DNA of 64,000 bases from Acidobacteriota bacterium. GTDB taxonomy: Bacteria; Acidobacteriota; Vicinamibacteria; Vicinamibacterales; UBA2999. A program made the position numbers and the translations under genes. The notes beneath the pieces are model-generated. The model did no database searches. It was not told where the DNA came from and worked only from the letters and a program-made list of their open reading frames with translations. Positions 31,513-41,465 of the stretch are shown here, in pieces. Within the stretch, counting starts at the first letter, position 1, and each line of letters starts with the position of its first letter. Location of the stretch: contig JAUYQQ010000015.1 in NCBI GenBank assembly GCA_030697165.1, positions 418,645-482,644 on the forward strand, given 5' to 3'.

Positions 31513-32726
31513 ATGACGCGATCAAGGAGCGCGGTCTGGTCCTTGTGTGTAACGCGGCCGGTTTCGTGGACCGCATTTTGCGCGACGACCTCGGGCTGGG
31601 CGCGCGGATTCCGCCCGGCACATCTTTCACCCACTTGGTGGACCATGAGGCAAGGGAAAAGGCCCAGGCATTTGTAGCAGAGATGCAACTGAAGCACGCG
31701 GCGCACGACTGGGAAATCACCGTGCCCCTTGATGCCCACCTCATGCCGCTCCATTTCAGCGGAGCCCGCGTGGATGATGGCTTCCTTGTCGTCGTCGCGA
31801 GCACCCGGGATGACCTCCACCGGATCAACGAGGAGTTGATGCGGATCAACAACGAGCAGGCGAATGCCCTGCGGATGGTGGCCAAGGATCTCGCCCTCCA
31901 CGCCCGGGGCAATCGCGCGCTTGACGACGCGGCCTACGAACAGCTCACGCGCGTCAACAACGAGCTGGCCAATCTCCAGCGGGAGCTGGCGCAAAAGAAC
32001 GCGGAGCTGCAGAAGCTGAACGAAACCAAGAACCGTTTCCTGGGTATGGCCGCCCACGATCTGCGCAGTCCGCTTGGCGTCATCATGGCCTACGCGCAAT
32101 TCCTCGAGGCGGAGGCCACGCCCGTTCTCAGCGAGGAGCAGCGCGAGTTTGTCGCCACCATCCACCGGACCAGCGAGTTCATGCTCAACCTGGTGACTGA
32201 CCTGCTGGATGTCAGCACGATCGAATCGGGCCGCCTCGAGCTGCAACGGGCGATGATCGATGTCGCCGCGCTGGTGGAGCGCAATGTGACCCTGAACCGG
32301 ACCCTCGCGGCCCGGAAACGTATTGCGGTGGATTTCGTGCCGTCGCCCGTCGGTCCGGTGCAGGCGGAGCTCGACGCGAACAAAATCCAGCAGGTGCTAA
32401 ACAACCTCCTGACCAACGCCGTGAATTACTCGCATGCAGACACCCGCGTGATCGTCACGCTTGAAGCCTCGCCCGAGTCCGTCACGGTCAGCGTCCGCGA
32501 TCAGGGGCAGGGCATCCCGGCAGAGGAATTGCCGAAGCTCTTCCGGCCCTTCGGCCGCACCCGCGTCAGGGGGACCGCCGGGGAGCAGAGCACCGGCCTG
32601 GGACTCGCGATCGCTCGGCGCATCGTCGAGGGGCATGGCGGCGAGATCGCCGTGGAGAGCCAGGTCGGTCGTGGTTCTGAATTCCGGGTAATCCTGCCAC
32701 GATTTACCTCGGCGTTAAGTCGGTGA
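31509..32726 (+). CDS. Soluble PAS sensor histidine kinase coupled to the cobalamin protein
   Basis: A 405-residue kinase with no membrane helix. Residues ~5-105 form a PAS-like domain (LVLVCNAAGFVDRILRDDLG). A coiled coil follows (~108-170, with ELMRINNEQANAL and NNELANLQRELAQKNAELQ). HisKA carries H183 in GMAAHDLRSPLG. HATPase_c carries NNLLTNAVNYS, VRDQGQGIP and STGLGLAIARRIVEGHGG. Co-translation with the cobalamin-binding protein makes that protein the obvious sensor partner. The LuxR-type regulator 107 bp downstream is the likely phosphate receiver. Confidence 0.93.
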   Translation: MNDAIKERGLVLVCNAAGFVDRILRDDLGLGARIPPGTSFTHLVDHEAREKAQAFVAEMQLKHAAHDWEITVPLDAHLMPLHFSGARVDDGFLVVVASTRDDLHRINEELMRINNEQANALRMVAKDLALHARGNRALDDAAYEQLTRVNNELANLQRELAQKNAELQKLNETKNRFLGMAAHDLRSPLGVIMAYAQFLEAEATPVLSEEQREFVATIHRTSEFMLNLVTDLLDVSTIESGRLELQRAMIDVAALVERNVTLNRTLAARKRIAVDFVPSPVGPVQAELDANKIQQVLNNLLTNAVNYSHADTRVIVTLEASPESVTVSVRDQGQGIPAEELPKLFRPFGRTRVRGTAGEQSTGLGLAIARRIVEGHGGEIAVESQVGRGSEFRVILPRFTSALSR

Positions 32727-32794
32727 TTCGCGACGCGCTAGCATCGTGCCAGTGCCGGGGTGGAGTCGATTTTTAGCCGGGGCATCCGCTTTTT

Positions 32795-32838
32795 TTCTTC
32801 GAATGTGCCGATGCATTTTCTTAGAATGTGCCGATGCA
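32795..32838. repeat. Two tandem 21-bp direct repeats before the response regulator
   Basis: TTCTTcGAATGTGCCGATGC(A) at 32795-32815 and TTCTTaGAATGTGCCGATGC(A) at 32818-32838 differ at one base and have a 23-bp period. The second copy contains the regulator start codon. A 13-base exact match, GTGCCGATGCAAT, preceded by TTTTCT, recurs at 41317-41329, after the last gene of the block. Possible operator, or trace of an insertion. Confidence 0.7.
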
Positions 32839-33457
32839 ATCAGCAAATGCCAAGCGCATCCTGCTGGTCGACGACGACTTGCCGAGATGCGGCCTCATCA
32901 CACGGGTGCTTGCCGGGTCCGGTTACGTTGTGCACGCCGCACACACGGGAGAACGAGCGCTGGATCTGGTAAGCCGCGAGCCCACGCCAGACCTTGTCTT
33001 GATGGACGTCGTGCTGCCCGGGATCTCCGGGATCGAAGCCTGCCGGCAGATTGGCGAGCGAGCGCGGAAGAGATCGACTCCTGTTCTCCTGATGTCGGGG
33101 TGCGCCATCGGCTCGATCGAGCAGGCGGAGGGCCTTGAGGCTGGCGCCGTCGGTTATGTCGCCTGGCCCATCTCGGCGCGCGAGCTCAAGGCGCGCGTTT
33201 CCGCGGCCCTCGGTACGAACCAGCGTCCGCAGAGTGAGCACACGCCCGACTTGTCCCCTCGCCAACTGGAAGTCGTGGCGTGGATTGCCGAAGGGCTCGC
33301 GACCAAGGAAATCGCAGTGAAGCTTGGAATTACCGTGCGCACGGCTGAGACTCACCGCGCAGCAATCCTGCGGCGACTGGGGCTTCGCTCCTCCTCCCTT
33401 CTTGTGCGATATGCGATTGAGCGCGGCATCACGCCGAACACCCTCGGTCTGCAGTAG
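32834..33457 (+). CDS. LuxR/NarL-family response regulator with atypical receiver
   Basis: A 207-residue regulator. The receiver (~10-125) has the acidic cluster VDDD, phospho-acceptor D58 in LMDVVLPG and Ser in LLMSG. The nearly invariant lysine is replaced by W111 (VAWPIS). The C-terminal GerE/LuxR helix-turn-helix spans LSPRQLEVVAWIAEGLATKE and VRTAETHRAAILRRLG. The start ATG lies inside a tandem repeat with no clear ribosome site. Position suggests it acts under the B12-linked kinase and controls the Kai genes or itself. Confidence 0.9.
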   Translation: MQSANAKRILLVDDDLPRCGLITRVLAGSGYVVHAAHTGERALDLVSREPTPDLVLMDVVLPGISGIEACRQIGERARKRSTPVLLMSGCAIGSIEQAEGLEAGAVGYVAWPISARELKARVSAALGTNQRPQSEHTPDLSPRQLEVVAWIAEGLATKEIAVKLGITVRTAETHRAAILRRLGLRSSSLLVRYAIERGITPNTLGLQ

Positions 33458-33534
33458 CGCGGGGAGTGCTCAATGTGCTGGGGATGAACGATCCGAACAA
33501 AACAGGCGCATGGCAGTTCGGCCCCTCATCGCGA

Positions 33535-33558
33535 GGCATACCAAATATTGGGTATGCC
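33535..33558. promoter_or_regulatory. 24-bp near-perfect palindrome upstream of kaiB
   Basis: Half-sites GGCATACCAAAT and ATTGGGTATGCC are reverse complements at 11 of 12 positions with no spacer. The site is AT-rich in its centre, lies 135 bp before the kaiB start and 78 bp after the regulator gene, and is not followed by a T-run. It looks like an operator for a dimeric regulator, most simply the neighbouring LuxR-type protein. Binding is inference. Confidence 0.55.
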
Positions 33559-33692
33559 CCGAACCTCGACACACCTCGTCCATTCACGCATACTTCGCAA
33601 GGCCCCTGATGCAAGGCAGCGGCCCGCCCTCTTGGGTCGCGCGGCATTCCGCTTTCGCGCGGTGGGCAGACGAAGTCACTTCCGTGAGTCTG

Positions 33693-33974
33693 ATGAAGGA
33701 CAAACACGAGTTCCATTTCCGACTCTACGTCTGCGGGCACACCGGCCGGAGCCAGCGGGCGATCGCAGTGCTGCAGAAGCTGTGCGAAGAGAAGCTGGCC
33801 GGACGCAGTGAGTTGGAAGTGATCGATGTGCTGGCCGAACCCGGCCGTGCCGACGAGGACAGGGTGCTTGCGACCCCCACGTTGATCAAGCTGGCCCCCG
33901 CCCCTATCCGGCGCGTGGTCGGTGATTTATCGGACCCGTCTCGCCTGGGCGAGGCCCTCGACCTCCCTGACTAG
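33693..33974 (+). CDS. kaiB: KaiB-family protein
   Basis: A 93-residue protein matching KaiB throughout: FRLYVCGHTGRSQRAIAVLQ, LEVIDVLAEPGRADEDRVLA and TPTLIKLAPAPIRRVVGDLS. The block ATPTL...PIRRVVGDLSD corresponds to the region that refolds in the fold-switched, KaiC-binding state of cyanobacterial KaiB. The ATG at 33693 gives the usual KaiB length; a GTG at 33684 is possible. A 235-bp leader precedes it. The gene lies 27 bp upstream of kaiC, the standard kaiBC order. Role: binding to the KaiC CI ring to reset its phosphorylation state (known for the family). Confidence 0.94.
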   Translation: MKDKHEFHFRLYVCGHTGRSQRAIAVLQKLCEEKLAGRSELEVIDVLAEPGRADEDRVLATPTLIKLAPAPIRRVVGDLSDPSRLGEALDLPD

Positions 33975-34001
33975 CCGCTAACCTGCCTACATTCACCTCC
34001 C

Positions 34002-35510
34002 ATGAATAGCATCAGTTTCGAGAAACTCCCGTCATATATCGACGGCTTCGACCATATCGCCGGCGGGGGCTTGCCGTTTGGGCGGACAACGCTCGTCGCC
34101 GGGTCGGCTGGCAGCTGCAAGTCCGTCTTCGCGGCCCAATTCCTGGCCGCGGGCATCCTGCACGCGGGCGAAGCCGGGGTCTTCGTCACGTTCGAAGAAT
34201 CAGTGAACGATCTCCGGCGGAACATGACCGGCTTCGGCTGGGACATCGCGGCCTGGGAGCGCGCCGGCAAGTGGGCCTTTGTCGACGCCGCCCCGGAGTT
34301 CGATGCGCCGACGAGCGTGATCGGGGAGTTCGATTTCAACGCCTTGATCGCCCGCATCGAGCACGCAGTAAAGCAGACCGGAGCGCGCCGGCTCTCCATG
34401 GACACGCTGGGCGCGGTGTTTTCCCATTTTGCCGACAGCCCCACGGTCCGGCGTGAGCTCTTGCGGGTCGCGGAAGCCGTCAAACGCATGGGCGTGACCG
34501 CGGTGATGACGGCCGAGCGCACCGTGGAATATGGTGAACTATCCCAGTTCGGAGTCGAAGAGTTCGTGGCGGACAACGTCGTCGTCCTCCGCAATACCCT
34601 CGCGGCGCAGAAGCGGCGGCGCACCTTGGAAATCCTGAAATTCCGCGGCTCGTTCCACCACAAGGGGGAATACCCGTTTACCGTGGTGCCGGACCATGGC
34701 ATCGTGATCATTCCACTGTCCGCGATCGAACTCAACCAGCAATCGTCAAGCGAGCGCATGACCTCCGGGAGCGCGGATCTCGACACCATGTGCGGGGGAG
34801 GATTCTTCCGCGATTCCATTGTGCTCATCTCCGGGGCGACCGGCACCGGCAAGACGTTGATGGCCACCGAGTTCATCGCCGGCGGGGCCCGCCACCAAGA
34901 GCGGTCTCTGCTCTTCGCGTTCGAGGAGAGCCGCCAGCAACTATTCCGCAACGCCAGCGGCTGGGGCGTCGACCTCCCCCGCATGGAGAGCGAGGGGTTA
35001 CTGCGCATTTGCTGCGAGTATCCGGAGGCCGCCGGCATGGAGGATCATTTGATCCGGATGAAAAAGATCATTGAGGAATACCGCCCGAGGCGCGTGGCGG
35101 TGGACAGCCTTTCCGCCCTCGAGCGGGTGTCCTCGGTCCAGAGCTTCCGCGAATTCGTCATCTGGCTGACCTCCTACATCAAGCAACAGCAGATCGCCGG
35201 CCTCTTTACCGCCACTACCCCGAATCTGTTCGGCGGCACTTCGGTGACCGATGAGCACATCTCGACCATCACCGACTCGATCATCCTGCTCCGCTATGTG
35301 GAAATGCACGGCGAAATGCGGCGCGGGGTCATGATCCTGAAGATGCGCGGTTCCAGTCACGACAAGGACATCCGCGAGTTCCTCATCGACGCCACCGGCA
35401 TGCGGATCGGCCGGCCCTTCCGGGAAATCTCCGGCATCCTTTCCGGGCGGCCGCGTCAGGCGGTCGGCATGGAGCTCGAACGCATCCACGGTTTCTATCC
35501 CCAAGAGTAG
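34002..35510 (+). CDS. kaiC: KaiC-family autokinase/ATPase
   Basis: A 502-residue protein with two RecA-like domains. CI has a variant P-loop G34-S-A-G-S-C-K40-S41, in which Cys replaces the last Gly, and catalytic E65/E66. CII has a canonical P-loop G278-A-T-G-T-G-K284-T285 and catalytic E308/E309. The CII autophosphorylation region reads V-T416-D-E-H-I-S421-T422-I-T-D. T416, S421 and T422 align with T426, S431 and T432 of Synechococcus KaiC, so both clock phosphosites are kept. The C-terminal tail after SGRPRQ is short, consistent with the absence of kaiA nearby. The gene is directly followed by a giant hybrid kinase. Confidence 0.95.
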   Translation: MNSISFEKLPSYIDGFDHIAGGGLPFGRTTLVAGSAGSCKSVFAAQFLAAGILHAGEAGVFVTFEESVNDLRRNMTGFGWDIAAWERAGKWAFVDAAPEFDAPTSVIGEFDFNALIARIEHAVKQTGARRLSMDTLGAVFSHFADSPTVRRELLRVAEAVKRMGVTAVMTAERTVEYGELSQFGVEEFVADNVVVLRNTLAAQKRRRTLEILKFRGSFHHKGEYPFTVVPDHGIVIIPLSAIELNQQSSSERMTSGSADLDTMCGGGFFRDSIVLISGATGTGKTLMATEFIAGGARHQERSLLFAFEESRQQLFRNASGWGVDLPRMESEGLLRICCEYPEAAGMEDHLIRMKKIIEEYRPRRVAVDSLSALERVSSVQSFREFVIWLTSYIKQQQIAGLFTATTPNLFGGTSVTDEHISTITDSIILLRYVEMHGEMRRGVMILKMRGSSHDKDIREFLIDATGMRIGRPFREISGILSGRPRQAVGMELERIHGFYPQE

Positions 35511-35514
35511 CCGG

Positions 35515-38500
35515 ATGGCGCTCAGCCCACTGATCCTGGTTGTCGATGACACCGATGCGACTCGCCGGGCTACCGTGCTGGTGCTGGAGAAGGCCGGCTT
35601 TCGCGTGGCGGATGCGGTCGACGGCACATCCGCGCTGAGATGCATCCCCGAACTTAGCCCCGACCTCGTCTTGCTTGATGCCATGATGCCGGACATCGGC
35701 GGCATCGAGGTGCTGCGGCGGCTGCGGGCCGACCCGCGAATGGCCCACTTGCCCGTCGTGATCCTCAGCTCGCAATTGACGCAGGCTGCAGACCAGGCCG
35801 AGGGACTCGACGCCGGCGCGGACGGCTACATCGCCCGCCCGATCAGCAACGTGGAGCTCGTCGCCCGCGTCCGGGCCATGCTCCGGAGTCAAGAACTCAG
35901 TCGCCAGTTGCGCGAAAGCGAGGCGCGCTTCCGCGAGCTGATCACGCAGCAGACCGATGGCTTGCTCGTGGTTGACGCCGCCGGTCGCATCCAGTTCGCC
36001 AACCCGGCGGCCGCACGAATTTTCGGACGCCGGATAGAGGACCTGGTGGGGCTTCCCTTCGGTTTTCCGATCAGTTCCGGCACCCCCGTGGAAATTGACG
36101 GGCTTGAGGCTGGCAGCTCTGGCCGCATCCTGGAGTTTTTCGCCTCCGCGACCCAGTGGGACCTTCAGCCGGCCCACCTGATCTCGCTGCGTGACATCAC
36201 CGAGCGCAAGCGCTCGGTGAACCTGCTGGCTCTCCGGGCTCGCCAGCAGGAAGTGATTGCGCGGCTGGGGATCGAGGCCTCCCGGACCATCTCCCTCGAC
36301 GACATTTTCCGCCTGGCAACGTCCAGGGCCGCCGAGGCGCTGGACATGGAGCTGAGTAAGGTGCTCCAGCTCTCGCCTGACCGGAGCCGGCTGCGGCTCG
36401 TGGCCGGCGTCGGCTGGGATCCGGGCGTAATCGGCACCGCGACCGTCAGCAGCGAACGGGAATCCCAAGCCGGGTTCGCCCTGATGCAGGGCATCCCCGT
36501 GGTGTCGGATGACTTGGCCAACGAAACCCGCTTCCGCGCGTCGCCCCTGCTGGTAGAGCACCAGGTTCGCTCGGGCATGAGCACGATCATCTACCTGCGG
36601 GGCACACCGTGGGGCGTGCTCGGCGTTCATTCCCGCCGCCCGCGCCAGTTCTCCGAGCAGGACAGCCACTTCCTCCAGTCCGTCGCCACCCTGCTTTCCG
36701 TGGTGATCGAGCGTCTGGCCGCCGCGCGCGAGCAATCTGCCAGCACCCAGCGCATGCGGGAAGCCCAGCGCATCGCCCACCTCGGCAGCTGGGAACTGGA
36801 CATCCCGACCAAGAAGCTGAGCTGGTCCGAGGAGGTGTTCCGGATGTTCGGCGTCGAACCGTCAGCGTTCGCCGCCACCTACGAAGGATTCTTCGCGTTC
36901 GTGCATCCGGACGACCGCGACGCGATGCAAACCGCCCAGCAGGCCGCGCTGTCGGGCGGGGGGGCGCTGGAAATCGAGCACCGAATCATCCGGCCCGACG
37001 GCAGCATTCGTCACGTCCTGGAGCGCGGTGAACTGATCCACGACGACAGCGGACAGCCCGTGGCCCTCTCTGGAACGGTCCTGGACACCACCGACCTGAG
37101 AGCGGCGCAGAACCGTGCAGAGCGGATGAATACCTTGCTCACCGAGGCCCAGCAGATCGCGAACATGGGCAGTTGGGAGATGGACCTCACCAGTGGGAAG
37201 CTGGTCTGGTCGGAGGAAACGTGCCGCCTGTTTGGCATCCGGCCGGAGGAATTTGGCGGCACCTTCGAGACCTTCACCGGGCTCATTCTTCCCGAGGACC
37301 TGACCGCCTTCGGCGCGGTTCATGCCGAGATCACACCCGAAGCACCGTTACTGGAGGCTGAATATCGGATCCGGCGCCCCGATGGCGAGGTGCGGTGGAT
37401 GTTTGAGCGCGGCAGGGTCGCGTTTGACGCCGCCGGAAAGGCCGTCCGCCGGCAGGGCGTGGTCATGGACGTCACCGAGCGCAAGCGCGCCGAGGCGGAC
37501 CTGCGCGAAAGCGAGCAGTTGCTGCGGATCGCCGGTCATATTGCGCACATGGGCGCATGGAGCGTGGACTTCCCGGATGTCCGCATCACGTGGTCGGATG
37601 AAGTCTGTGCGATCCACGACATGCCCGCCGGCACGGTACCGGCCTTGGACCAGGCCCTGGCCTTCTACACCCCGGAATCGCGCCCGGTCATCGAGTCGGC
37701 CTTTTCCCTCTGCGCCAGCGAAGGGACGCCATTCGACGTGGAGATTGAGCTGCTGAGCGCGAAAAAGCAGGGCAAGTGGGTGCGGTCGATCGGACAAGCC
37801 GAGCGGGATCAGACCGGTGCGATTCGGCGGGTGCACGGCGCGTTTCAGGACATCAGCGAGCAGAAGAAAGCGCAGGCGGAGGCGCTGCGCGCGGCGGAGA
37901 CGCTCGCCGGGATTGTCGAGGTTCAGCAGGAAATCGCCAACGTGGACCTGACGTCCTCCGATGTGCTGCGGAGGATTGCCGAGCACGCCATGGTTTTAAC
38001 AGGGGCGGCGGGCGGCGCGGTGGAGATGGTGGACGGATCGGACATGGTATATGCCGCGACTGCCGGCATGGTTGTGGACGATGTCGGTCCGCCAAAGCTT
38101 GAAGGCGGCTTATCCGGCGTGGCGGTCGCCACCGGCAGGGTCCTGTGTTGCGACGATACGGAGACCGACTCCCGCGTGGACCTGGCGTTCTGTCGCGCAC
38201 TGGGCGTACGTGCCATGATCGTCGCCCCGGTGCATGTGTCCGGGGAGATCGTGGGCGTTCTCAAGGTCCTCTCCGACAAACCCGGCGCTTTCGGTAAGCG
38301 CGATATTCACAACCTTCAGATTCTGGCGGAGACGCTCGGTGTCGTCATTCAGCGCCATCGCGCGGCCGATGCCCTCCGCGGAAGTATGGAGGAATTCCGG
38401 CGTCTGGCAGAGGCCATGCCTCAAATCGTCTGGGTCACACGCGCGGACGGCTGGACCACCTACTTCAACCAGCACTGGATGGACTATACCGGGCTGACGC

Positions 38501-41259
38501 TGGAGGAAAGCCTCGGCCATGGCTGGAATAAACCCTTTCATCCCGACGATCAGCAGCGGGCTTGGGAAGCCTGGCAGCGGGCCACGTCGACCGTTGGCGC
38601 TTATTCGCTCGAATGCCGCTTGCGCCGCGCGGATGGACAGTATCGCTGGTGGCTGATCCGCGGAAAACCCCAACAGGACGCGGCCGGCACGGTGCAGAAG
38701 TGGTTCGGCACCTGCACGGACATCCATGACCTGAAAATCGCCGAAGAGGAGATCACCAGAAGCAATCGTGCGCTCACGATGTTGAGTCGCTGCAACGAGG
38801 CGCTAATCCGCTCGGAGAGCGAGAGCGGCCTGCTGGCGGCCGTCTGCCAGATCGCTGTGGACATCGGCGGTTTCCGGCTGGCCTGGGTCGGCTACGCGCT
38901 TGACGATGCGGAGAAGACCATCGCGTGCCAGAGCCACGCCGGTTTGGGGGGTGGCTATCTCGCCAATGTCCGGATCACCTGGGGCGAAAACGATCCGGCG
39001 GGGCAAGGTCCAGCTGGCAGAGTAATCCGTCACGGCGAGCCGGTGGTGATTCCTGATTTCGAATCCGATGAAGGGTTCCGCCCCTGGCTGCAGGCGGCGC
39101 GGGCGCACGGATTCCGGGGCACGATCGCCCTGCCGCTGGCCAACGGGAGCCGCACGTTTGGCGTGTTCGTGCTGTATCAGGCCGAAGTCCGCCAGCCGTT
39201 GCCGGATGAACTACGCCTGCTGCAGGAACTGGCGGATGACATGGCTTTCGGCATCGTCAACCTCCGGGCGCGCGCCGACCGGCAACGGATGCACACGGCG
39301 GTGGAACAGGTCGCCGCCTCGGTCTCGGCCGCCGCGAGCACCGATTTTTTCGAACAACTGACCCGCAACATGGTGGCGGCTCTGGGGGCGAAAGCCGGGT
39401 TTGTGGCGAAGGTGCTCCCCGACGAGCCGGTCTCCTCACGCACCATCGCTGTCGTGGTGGACGATCAGGTCACGGCCAATTTCGATTACGTCATCCAGGG
39501 CACGCCCTGCGAGAATTTTTACACATCGGACACCTGCGTTATTCACGAGCAGGTGGCCCGACAGTTTCCTCTGTCCCCGACGCTGGCGGCGTTGGGGGCC
39601 GAGGGCTTCGTGGGGCGGCGGCTGGACAATGCAGCGGGAACATTCATCGGCCAGATGGTTGTGATCTTCCGCGAGCCGCTCAAGGACCCTGATTTTGTGG
39701 TCTCCACGCTCCAGATTTTCTCGGCCCGCGCGGCGGCGGAATTGGAGCGGCAGGAGACCGACACGAGACTGCGCGAGCAGGCGGCACTGCTGGACGCAGC
39801 ACAGGACGCCATTCTGGTGCGAGACCTGGACCACCGCCTCACCTACTGGAACAGGAGCGCCGAGCGGCTCTACGGGTGGACCGCGCAGGAAGTGCTCGGT
39901 CGGTCAATGGCGGAATTGCTCTCCTCCGACCCGGGCACATACGACCAGGCCATGGAGGCGTTGCTCGCCGATGGCGAATGGACTGGTGAGTGCCGGCACA
40001 AATGCAAGGATGGCCGCATCCTCGACATCGAAGGGCGGTGGACGCTCGTGCGGGATGCCGCCGGCCAGCCCAAGACCGTTCTTGCCATCCACACGGACGT
40101 CACCGATCGCCGGCAGCACGAACGCCTGGCCCAACGCTCGCAGCGTCTGGAGTCCATCGGCACGCTGGCGGGAGGGATTGCCCATGACCTGAACAATGCG
40201 CTCGCTCCCATCACGATGAGCGGTGAATTGCTAAGGGATGCGTATCCCGGTGAATCAGAACTGCTGGACATGATCGACAACGGGAGCAAGCGTGCGGCGG
40301 ACATGGTGCGGCAATTGTTGGCGTTCGCCAAGGGCGCGGCGGGTGAACGCGTCTCCGTCCAGACCAGCCGTTTGGTCATGGAGTTGGAGAAGCTGATGAT
40401 GGGCAGCTTCCCCAAGAACATCCGGCTGGTGATCAAATGCGACGCCCACCTTCCGACCGTGCTTGGCGACGCCACACAGTTGCACCAGGTGCTGCTGAAT
40501 CTGTGCGTCAACGCCCGTGACGCCATGCCCAGCGGCGGTACGCTCGCTGTGTCAGCGGAGAGCCAGGAAGTGGACGCCGTCTACGCCAGTTCCGTGCCCG
40601 GCGCCAGGCCCGGCCAGTACCTGGTGCTGCGGGTGCGCGACACCGGCACGGGCATTCCGCCGGAACTTCTCGACCGTGTTTTCGACCCGTTCTTCACGAC
40701 CAAAGGCCCGGACAAAGGCACGGGCCTGGGCCTGTCCACCGTGATGGGCATCGTGAAGGGACACGACGGATTTCTGCAGGTCTATTCGCAACCTGGACAG
40801 GGCTCGACTTTCGCCGTGTATCTGCCCGCCGAAGCTGGTGGCGTTGATGCGGAGCTTGTGACCGAACCGGCAGAGAGGTTCCGTGGGCAAGGGGAAACCA
40901 TCCTGTTCGTGGATGACGAACCCGCCCTCCGGCAGACGGCGCACGCGGTCCTGCAGCGGATGAACTTCACGCCGCTGACCGCCACCGACGGTGCCGATGG
41001 CCTGATTCACGCGGCGAAGCATCGCGCTGAGATTCACGCCATCATCACGGACCTGCACATGCCCCACATGGACGGCCTGGCCTTTGTCCGCGCGCTCCGG
41101 CGCATGCTGCCGGACATCCCGGTCCTGGTGGCCAGCGGTCGGATGGAAGACGACGTGACTGCGGAGTTCAAGACCCTGGGCGTGACGGCCCGGCTGGACA
41201 AGCCATTCACCGAAAGGCAACTGGCGGAGGCCTTGAAGGGTCTGCTCCGACCGAGGTGA
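35515..41259 (+). CDS. Giant multi-PAS/GAF hybrid histidine kinase of the Kai block
   Basis: A soluble 1914-residue protein starting four bases after kaiC. Visible order: receiver (~1-122; D55, but the conserved Lys is R108), PAS (~130-230), GAF (~240-405), three PAS (~410-785), GAF (~790-960), PAS (~965-1085), two GAF (~1095-1430), PAS (~1435-1535), HisKA with H1557 in [10 protein letters not shown], HATPase_c ([34 protein letters not shown]) and receiver (~1795-1914; D1846, Lys in LDKPF). No GAF shows the Cys-His pair of bilin-binding photosensors. In other bacteria, KaiC output passes through PAS/GAF kinases; this enzyme is the natural candidate here. N- and C-terminal receivers allow phosphorelay. 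Confidence 0.93.
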   Translation: MALSPLILVVDDTDATRRATVLVLEKAGFRVADAVDGTSALRCIPELSPDLVLLDAMMPDIGGIEVLRRLRADPRMAHLPVVILSSQLTQAADQAEGLDAGADGYIARPISNVELVARVRAMLRSQELSRQLRESEARFRELITQQTDGLLVVDAAGRIQFANPAAARIFGRRIEDLVGLPFGFPISSGTPVEIDGLEAGSSGRILEFFASATQWDLQPAHLISLRDITERKRSVNLLALRARQQEVIARLGIEASRTISLDDIFRLATSRAAEALDMELSKVLQLSPDRSRLRLVAGVGWDPGVIGTATVSSERESQAGFALMQGIPVVSDDLANETRFRASPLLVEHQVRSGMSTIIYLRGTPWGVLGVHSRRPRQFSEQDSHFLQSVATLLSVVIERLAAAREQSASTQRMREAQRIAHLGSWELDIPTKKLSWSEEVFRMFGVEPSAFAATYEGFFAFVHPDDRDAMQTAQQAALSGGGALEIEHRIIRPDGSIRHVLERGELIHDDSGQPVALSGTVLDTTDLRAAQNRAERMNTLLTEAQQIANMGSWEMDLTSGKLVWSEETCRLFGIRPEEFGGTFETFTGLILPEDLTAFGAVHAEITPEAPLLEAEYRIRRPDGEVRWMFERGRVAFDAAGKAVRRQGVVMDVTERKRAEADLRESEQLLRIAGHIAHMGAWSVDFPDVRITWSDEVCAIHDMPAGTVPALDQALAFYTPESRPVIESAFSLCASEGTPFDVEIELLSAKKQGKWVRSIGQAERDQTGAIRRVHGAFQDISEQKKAQAEALRAAETLAGIVEVQQEIANVDLTSSDVLRRIAEHAMVLTGAAGGAVEMVDGSDMVYAATAGMVVDDVGPPKLEGGLSGVAVATGRVLCCDDTETDSRVDLAFCRALGVRAMIVAPVHVSGEIVGVLKVLSDKPGAFGKRDIHNLQILAETLGVVIQRHRAADALRGSMEEFRRLAEAMPQIVWVTRADGWTTYFNQHWMDYTGLTLEESLGHGWNKPFHPDDQQRAWEAWQRATSTVGAYSLECRLRRADGQYRWWLIRGKPQQDAAGTVQKWFGTCTDIHDLKIAEEEITRSNRALTMLSRCNEALIRSESESGLLAAVCQIAVDIGGFRLAWVGYALDDAEKTIACQSHAGLGGGYLANVRITWGENDPAGQGPAGRVIRHGEPVVIPDFESDEGFRPWLQAARAHGFRGTIALPLANGSRTFGVFVLYQAEVRQPLPDELRLLQELADDMAFGIVNLRARADRQRMHTAVEQVAASVSAAASTDFFEQLTRNMVAALGAKAGFVAKVLPDEPVSSRTIAVVVDDQVTANFDYVIQGTPCENFYTSDTCVIHEQVARQFPLSPTLAALGAEGFVGRRLDNAAGTFIGQMVVIFREPLKDPDFVVSTLQIFSARAAAELERQETDTRLREQAALLDAAQDAILVRDLDHRLTYWNRSAERLYGWTAQEVLGRSMAELLSSDPGTYDQAMEALLADGEWTGECRHKCKDGRILDIEGRWTLVRDAAGQPKTVLAIHTDVTDRRQHERLAQRSQRLESIGTLAGGIAHDLNNALAPITMSGELLRDAYPGESELLDMIDNGSKRAADMVRQLLAFAKGAAGERVSVQTSRLVMELEKLMMGSFPKNIRLVIKCDAHLPTVLGDATQLHQVLLNLCVNARDAMPSGGTLAVSAESQEVDAVYASSVPGARPGQYLVLRVRDTGTGIPPELLDRVFDPFFTTKGPDKGTGLGLSTVMGIVKGHDGFLQVYSQPGQGSTFAVYLPAEAGGVDAELVTEPAERFRGQGETILFVDDEPALRQTAHAVLQRMNFTPLTATDGADGLIHAAKHRAEIHAIITDLHMPHMDGLAFVRALRRMLPDIPVLVASGRMEDDVTAEFKTLGVTARLDKPFTERQLAEALKGLLRPR

Positions 41260-41465
41260 GGGGAGCCTGGCAACAACCCAACCCGGCACTCGCGTTGGCT
41301 TGTCAGTTTTCTCGTCGTGCCGATGCAATTGACGTCGCAGATTCTGCGGACCTCAAGAGCCACATTCGCGAGATCACGCCGAAACTTCGACGGCACGCCG
41401 TTCGCTTCACGTCTCGGCATGTCCAGGGACGATGGTAGGATTTCCGGATGGAAGGGAGGGACGCG
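41260..41465. other. Intergenic region after the Kai block
   Basis: About 205 bp between the giant kinase and the Uma2 gene. It contains the third copy of the GTGCCGATGCAAT word (41317-41329), preceded by TTTTCT. No gene is convincing here; the short open frame across 41256-41438 shows no recognisable motif. No terminator hairpin with a T-run was found. Confidence 0.5.

Noticed and set aside
32727-32833. Intrinsic terminator at the T-run near 32790
   Set aside because: The T-run is not preceded by a stable GC stem; the neighbouring CCGGGG words are direct, not inverted.
35515-41259. Possible bilin-binding (phytochrome or cyanobacteriochrome) GAF domains in the giant kinase
   Set aside because: The GAF domains lack the conserved Cys-His chromophore motif. 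Cys residues in LCCDDTE and AFCRALG fit ordinary GAF sequences.
41256-41438. A 60-codon ORF after the Kai-block kinase
   Set aside because: No ribosome site, no motif, and it overlaps the kinase stop. It is treated as intergenic.
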